From Anderseniella sp. (GTDB lineage Bacteria > Pseudomonadota > Alphaproteobacteria > Rhizobiales > Aestuariivirgaceae), in contig JANQOK010000013.1 of assembly GCA_028289645.1 (NCBI GenBank), positions 434,001-498,000 of the forward strand: a stretch of 64,000 bases of DNA, given 5' to 3'. Position 1 is the stretch's first letter. The number at the start of each line of letters is the position of its first letter. The notes beneath the pieces are model-generated. The model ran no database searches. It was given only the letters and a program-made list of their open reading frames with translations, and was not told the DNA's origin. The translations under genes were made by a program, and so were the position numbers. Shown one piece after another: positions 61,166 through 64,000 of this stretch.

Positions 61166-63529
61166 ATGAGTGATACAGGTATTGGCGCGCGCATGCCGCG
61201 CAAGGAAGATCACCGCTTCATCACCGGCAAAGGCCGGTACACCGATGACATCAACCTGCCGGGACAGGCCGTCGGATATTTTCTGCGCTCACCCCATGCC
61301 CATGCAGAGATCAAGAAGATCGATATCAAGAAGGCCGAAAAGGCGCCTGGTGTGCTGTGCGTGCTGACCGGAGAAGATGCGGCCGCCGACAATATCGGTG
61401 GCGTGATCTGCGGCTGGATGATCCACTCCAAGGACGGTTCGCCGATGAAGGCCGGACCGCACCCGGTGCTGGCACAGGGCAAGGTGCGTCACGTCGGTGA
61501 TCAGGTGGCTGTCGTGGTGGCCCACACCATGGCGCAAGCCAAAGCCGCGGCAGAAATGATCAACGTGACCTACAACGTGCTGGACGCTAATGTTGATCCG
61601 GTGGCTTCGCAAAAGCGCGGCGCGCCGAAGGTACATGACGTGGCGCCGAAGAACACAGTGTTTGAGTGGGAACTCGGCGACAAGGCTGCCACCGATGCGG
61701 CGTTTGCCAGCGCAGCCCATATCACCAAGCTCGATCTGGTCAACAACCGGCTGGCGCCCAATGCCATGGAACCGCGCGCCGCCATCGGCTCCTACGATGC
61801 CGGTGAAGATCACTACACATTGTATACAACCAGCCAGAACCCGCACGTGGCACGGCTTGTCATCTCGGCGTTCGTCGGGCTGGCGCCGGAGCACAAGCTG
61901 CGTGTGGTCGCGCCTGACGTGGGCGGCGGATTCGGCTCCAAGATTTTCATCTATGCCGAGGAAGTCGTGTGCCTGTGGGCGTCAAAGCGTGCCGGTGGCG
62001 TGCCGGTCAAATGGGTGGCCGACCGCTCGGAAGCTTTCCTGACCGATGCCAACGGTCGTGACCATGTGACCACGGCTGAGCTTGCCACCGACAGTGGCGG
62101 CAGCATCACCGGGCTGCGGGTCAAGACCATCGCCAACATGGGGGCCTACCTGTCGACATTCGCATCGTCGGTGCCGACCTACCTGTATGCGACGCTGTTG
62201 TCGGGACAGTACAACATCCCCAACATCTATGCCGAGGTGGATGCGGTGTACACCAACACCTCTCCGGTGGATGCCTACCGCGGTGCCGGCAGGCCGGAAG
62301 CCACCTACGTCGTGGAGCGGCTCATGGAAACGGCGGCACGTGAGCTGGGCATGGACCCGGCTGACTTCAGGACGAAGAACTTCATCAACTCGTTCCCGCA
62401 CCAGACCCCCGTCATCATGTGCTATGACGCAGGCGACTACGGTGCATCGCAGCAGAAAGCGATGGAGATGATCGACTATGCCGGCTTTGAAAAGCGCAAG
62501 GCCGCGTCGGCGCGCAAAGGCAAGCTGCGCGGTATCGGTTTCTCCAACTATATCGAAGCCTGCGGTATCGCGCCATCGGCTGCCGTCGGTTCGCTCGGCG
62601 CCGGTGTCGGACTGTGGGAGTCGGCGGAGGTTCGTGTGAACCCGGTCGGCACGGTCGAAATCCTCACCGGTTCGCACAGTCATGGCCAGGGTCACGAAAC
62701 AACCTTTGCCCAGCTTGTGTCCGACCGGCTCGGTATTCCGGCGGACCAGGTGGCCATCGTGCACGGCGACACCGACAAGGTGCAGTTCGGCATGGGCACC
62801 TACGGTTCGCGTTCAGGCGCGGTTGGCATGACCGCCATCTCCAAGGCACTCGACAAGATCGAGGCCAAGGCCAAGAAAGTGGCGGCCCATGTGATGGAAG
62901 CGTCGGAGAGCGACGTCGAGTTCAAGGATGGCAGCTTCTCGGTCAAGGGCACCGACAAGAAGATGGCGTTCGGTGAAGTCGCGTTGTCGGCCTATGTGGC
63001 GCATAAGTTCCCGACCTCGGAGATCGAGCCGGGCCTCAAGGAAGGCGCGTTCCACGATCCGACCAACTTCACCTTCCCGGCTGGTTGTCATATCTGCGAA
63101 CTGGAGGTTGATGCAGACACCGGCGTGACCGAGATTGTCGACTGGGTGGCCGTGGATGACTTCGGCAATGTGATCAATCCGATGATCGTTGAAGGCCAGG
63201 TTCATGGCGGTATCGCACAAGGTGTCGGACAGGCACTGACCGAGGCGGTGGTCTATGATGAAGGCGGGCAGTTGCTGACGGGTTCCTACATGGACTACTG
63301 CATGCCGCGCGCCGACAACCTGCCGTCGTTCAAGCTCGGCTTCACGAAAACCGAGTGTCCGTCAAACCCGCTGGGTATCAAGGGCTGTGGCGAAGCAGGG
63401 GCAATTGCGGCGCCTGCCGCGGTCATGAACGCCCTGACCAGCGCATTGGGCGTCAAGGACGTGCCGATGCCGGCAACGCCGCAGAACGTCTGGAACGCCA
63501 TGGCGCACCTGCGTGAAGCGGCTGAATAG
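61166..63529 (+). CDS. coxL: CO dehydrogenase-type large subunit (CoxL), form II
   Basis: 787 residues, full length for the xanthine oxidase family molybdenum subunit. The active-site loop is AYRGAGRPEA (about 370-379), the form II pattern rather than the AYXCSFR of form I CO dehydrogenases. The late GIKGCGEAGAI contains the catalytic Glu. Form II enzymes may oxidise CO weakly or other substrates. Confidence 0.93.
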   Translation: MSDTGIGARMPRKEDHRFITGKGRYTDDINLPGQAVGYFLRSPHAHAEIKKIDIKKAEKAPGVLCVLTGEDAAADNIGGVICGWMIHSKDGSPMKAGPHPVLAQGKVRHVGDQVAVVVAHTMAQAKAAAEMINVTYNVLDANVDPVASQKRGAPKVHDVAPKNTVFEWELGDKAATDAAFASAAHITKLDLVNNRLAPNAMEPRAAIGSYDAGEDHYTLYTTSQNPHVARLVISAFVGLAPEHKLRVVAPDVGGGFGSKIFIYAEEVVCLWASKRAGGVPVKWVADRSEAFLTDANGRDHVTTAELATDSGGSITGLRVKTIANMGAYLSTFASSVPTYLYATLLSGQYNIPNIYAEVDAVYTNTSPVDAYRGAGRPEATYVVERLMETAARELGMDPADFRTKNFINSFPHQTPVIMCYDAGDYGASQQKAMEMIDYAGFEKRKAASARKGKLRGIGFSNYIEACGIAPSAAVGSLGAGVGLWESAEVRVNPVGTVEILTGSHSHGQGHETTFAQLVSDRLGIPADQVAIVHGDTDKVQFGMGTYGSRSGAVGMTAISKALDKIEAKAKKVAAHVMEASESDVEFKDGSFSVKGTDKKMAFGEVALSAYVAHKFPTSEIEPGLKEGAFHDPTNFTFPAGCHICELEVDADTGVTEIVDWVAVDDFGNVINPMIVEGQVHGGIAQGVGQALTEAVVYDEGGQLLTGSYMDYCMPRADNLPSFKLGFTKTECPSNPLGIKGCGEAGAIAAPAAVMNALTSALGVKDVPMPATPQNVWNAMAHLREAAE

Positions 63530-63552
63530 AGCAAAGGGACAGGAGAAAACCT

Positions 63553-64000
63553 ATGTATGAATTTGAATATCACCGTCCCAAGAAGCTGGCGGATGCGGTC
63601 AAACTGATCAAGGCGAAGAAGGAAGGCAAGCTGATGGCCGGCGGCATGACGCTGATCCCGACCATGAAACAACGCCTGGCTGCGCCATCGGATGTGATCG
63701 ACCTGTCAGGCCTCGACAATTCGGGCGTGAAGGTCAGCAAGACCAAGGTGACCATCAAGGCGGGCACCACCCATGCGGAGGTCGCGTCCAGTTCAGACCT
63801 TAAAAAGGCGGTGCCGGCATTGGCTGCACTGGCCGGCATGATCGGAGACCCGCATGTGCGCCATAGGGGCACTATCGGTGGCTCGGTGGCCAATGCAGAC
63901 CCGGCTGCGGATTACCCTGCAGCTCTGCTGGCACTCAATGCCAAGGTGGTGACGGACACCCGCACCATCGAAGCCGACAAGTTCTTCAAGGGTCTGTTCG
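63553..64000 (+). CDS. coxM: CO dehydrogenase-type medium subunit, FAD-binding (CoxM), cut by window edge
   Basis: 149 visible residues from ATG 63553, 23 bp after coxL. The N-terminal FAD-binding motifs MAGGMTLIPTMK and RHRGTIGGSVANADPAAD are present. Gene order S-L-M is that of form II clusters. The C-terminal part is beyond the window. Confidence 0.92.
   Translation, partial: MYEFEYHRPKKLADAVKLIKAKKEGKLMAGGMTLIPTMKQRLAAPSDVIDLSGLDNSGVKVSKTKVTIKAGTTHAEVASSSDLKKAVPALAALAGMIGDPHVRHRGTIGGSVANADPAADYPAALLALNAKVVTDTRTIEADKFFKGLF

Overview
The window looks like chromosome from an alphaproteobacterium, most likely Hyphomicrobiales (Rhizobiales). The evidence is: high GC throughout; split purine genes of the purS/purQ/purL type, with purL beside bolA and a CGFS glutaredoxin; a DUF1476 (F1-ATPase inhibitor zeta) gene divergent from purC; DUF1127 small proteins; MocR, GcvA-type LysR and CdhR regulators; TRAP transport; and a form II cox cluster at the right edge. 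I see no phage, IS element, CRISPR array, rRNA or tRNA.

Layout. 1-4.0 kb: yigZ (cut by the left edge), a Tyr/Arg-rich secreted protein, and purL-bolA-grxD on the minus strand. 4.2-8.5 kb: a Tat-exported thioredoxin-like protein, an orphan TadG-like vWA protein, a MocR regulator and a DUF1127 peptide. 8.5-11.5 kb: minus-strand run purC-purS-(secreted unknown)-purQ-(Pr6Pr membrane protein), with 4-bp overlaps between purS, the unknown gene and purQ. 11.7-21.2 kb: DUF1476, HpcH/HpaI aldolase, a truncated hemoglobin under a candidate NsrR operator, membrane and small proteins, a nicotinate phosphoribosyltransferase-family protein, an L,D-transpeptidase, a large predicted P-loop kinase and purB. 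21.2-28.6 kb: DUF2259, then a transport/amino-acid block (TRAP DctPQM plus a BASS carrier, Asp/Glu racemase, stand-alone RAM domain, LysE exporter, PhzF). 28.6-34.4 kb: LysR regulators, a decayed VOC gene, a Tat-exported intradiol-dioxygenase-like protein paired with a four-His ferric-reductase-like membrane protein, a GNAT plus polysaccharide-deacetylase pair, and a 55-aa protein.

34.4-41.6 kb is the most unusual part. A GNAT, a cytochrome P450 and an acyl carrier protein (ACP) are followed by four tandem outer-membrane beta-barrel paralogues. Each paralogue has its own strong terminator and the same spaced upstream element. Two of the intergenic gaps still hold decayed copies of the ACP gene, so the unit that was amplified was OMP-ACP and not the OMP alone.

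41.6-50.0 kb: class I aminotransferase, a small lipoprotein, a repeat island (four 48-bp tandem repeats and a palindromic repeat doublet), two MltB-type lytic transglycosylases flanking an SRPBCC protein and an amidase, then a PLP aminotransferase and an MBL-fold hydrolase. 50.1-57.8 kb: a carnitine/betaine catabolic operon (enoyl-CoA hydratase, NDP-forming acyl-CoA synthetase, acyl-CoA dehydrogenase, SDR, L-carnitine dehydrogenase, BKACE enzyme) divergent from a CdhR-like regulator. 57.8-64.0 kb: a GGDEF-EAL protein, a DUF4864 protein and coxS-coxL-coxM (coxM cut by the right edge).

Functional assignments are by family recognition from translated sequence. No database search was run.
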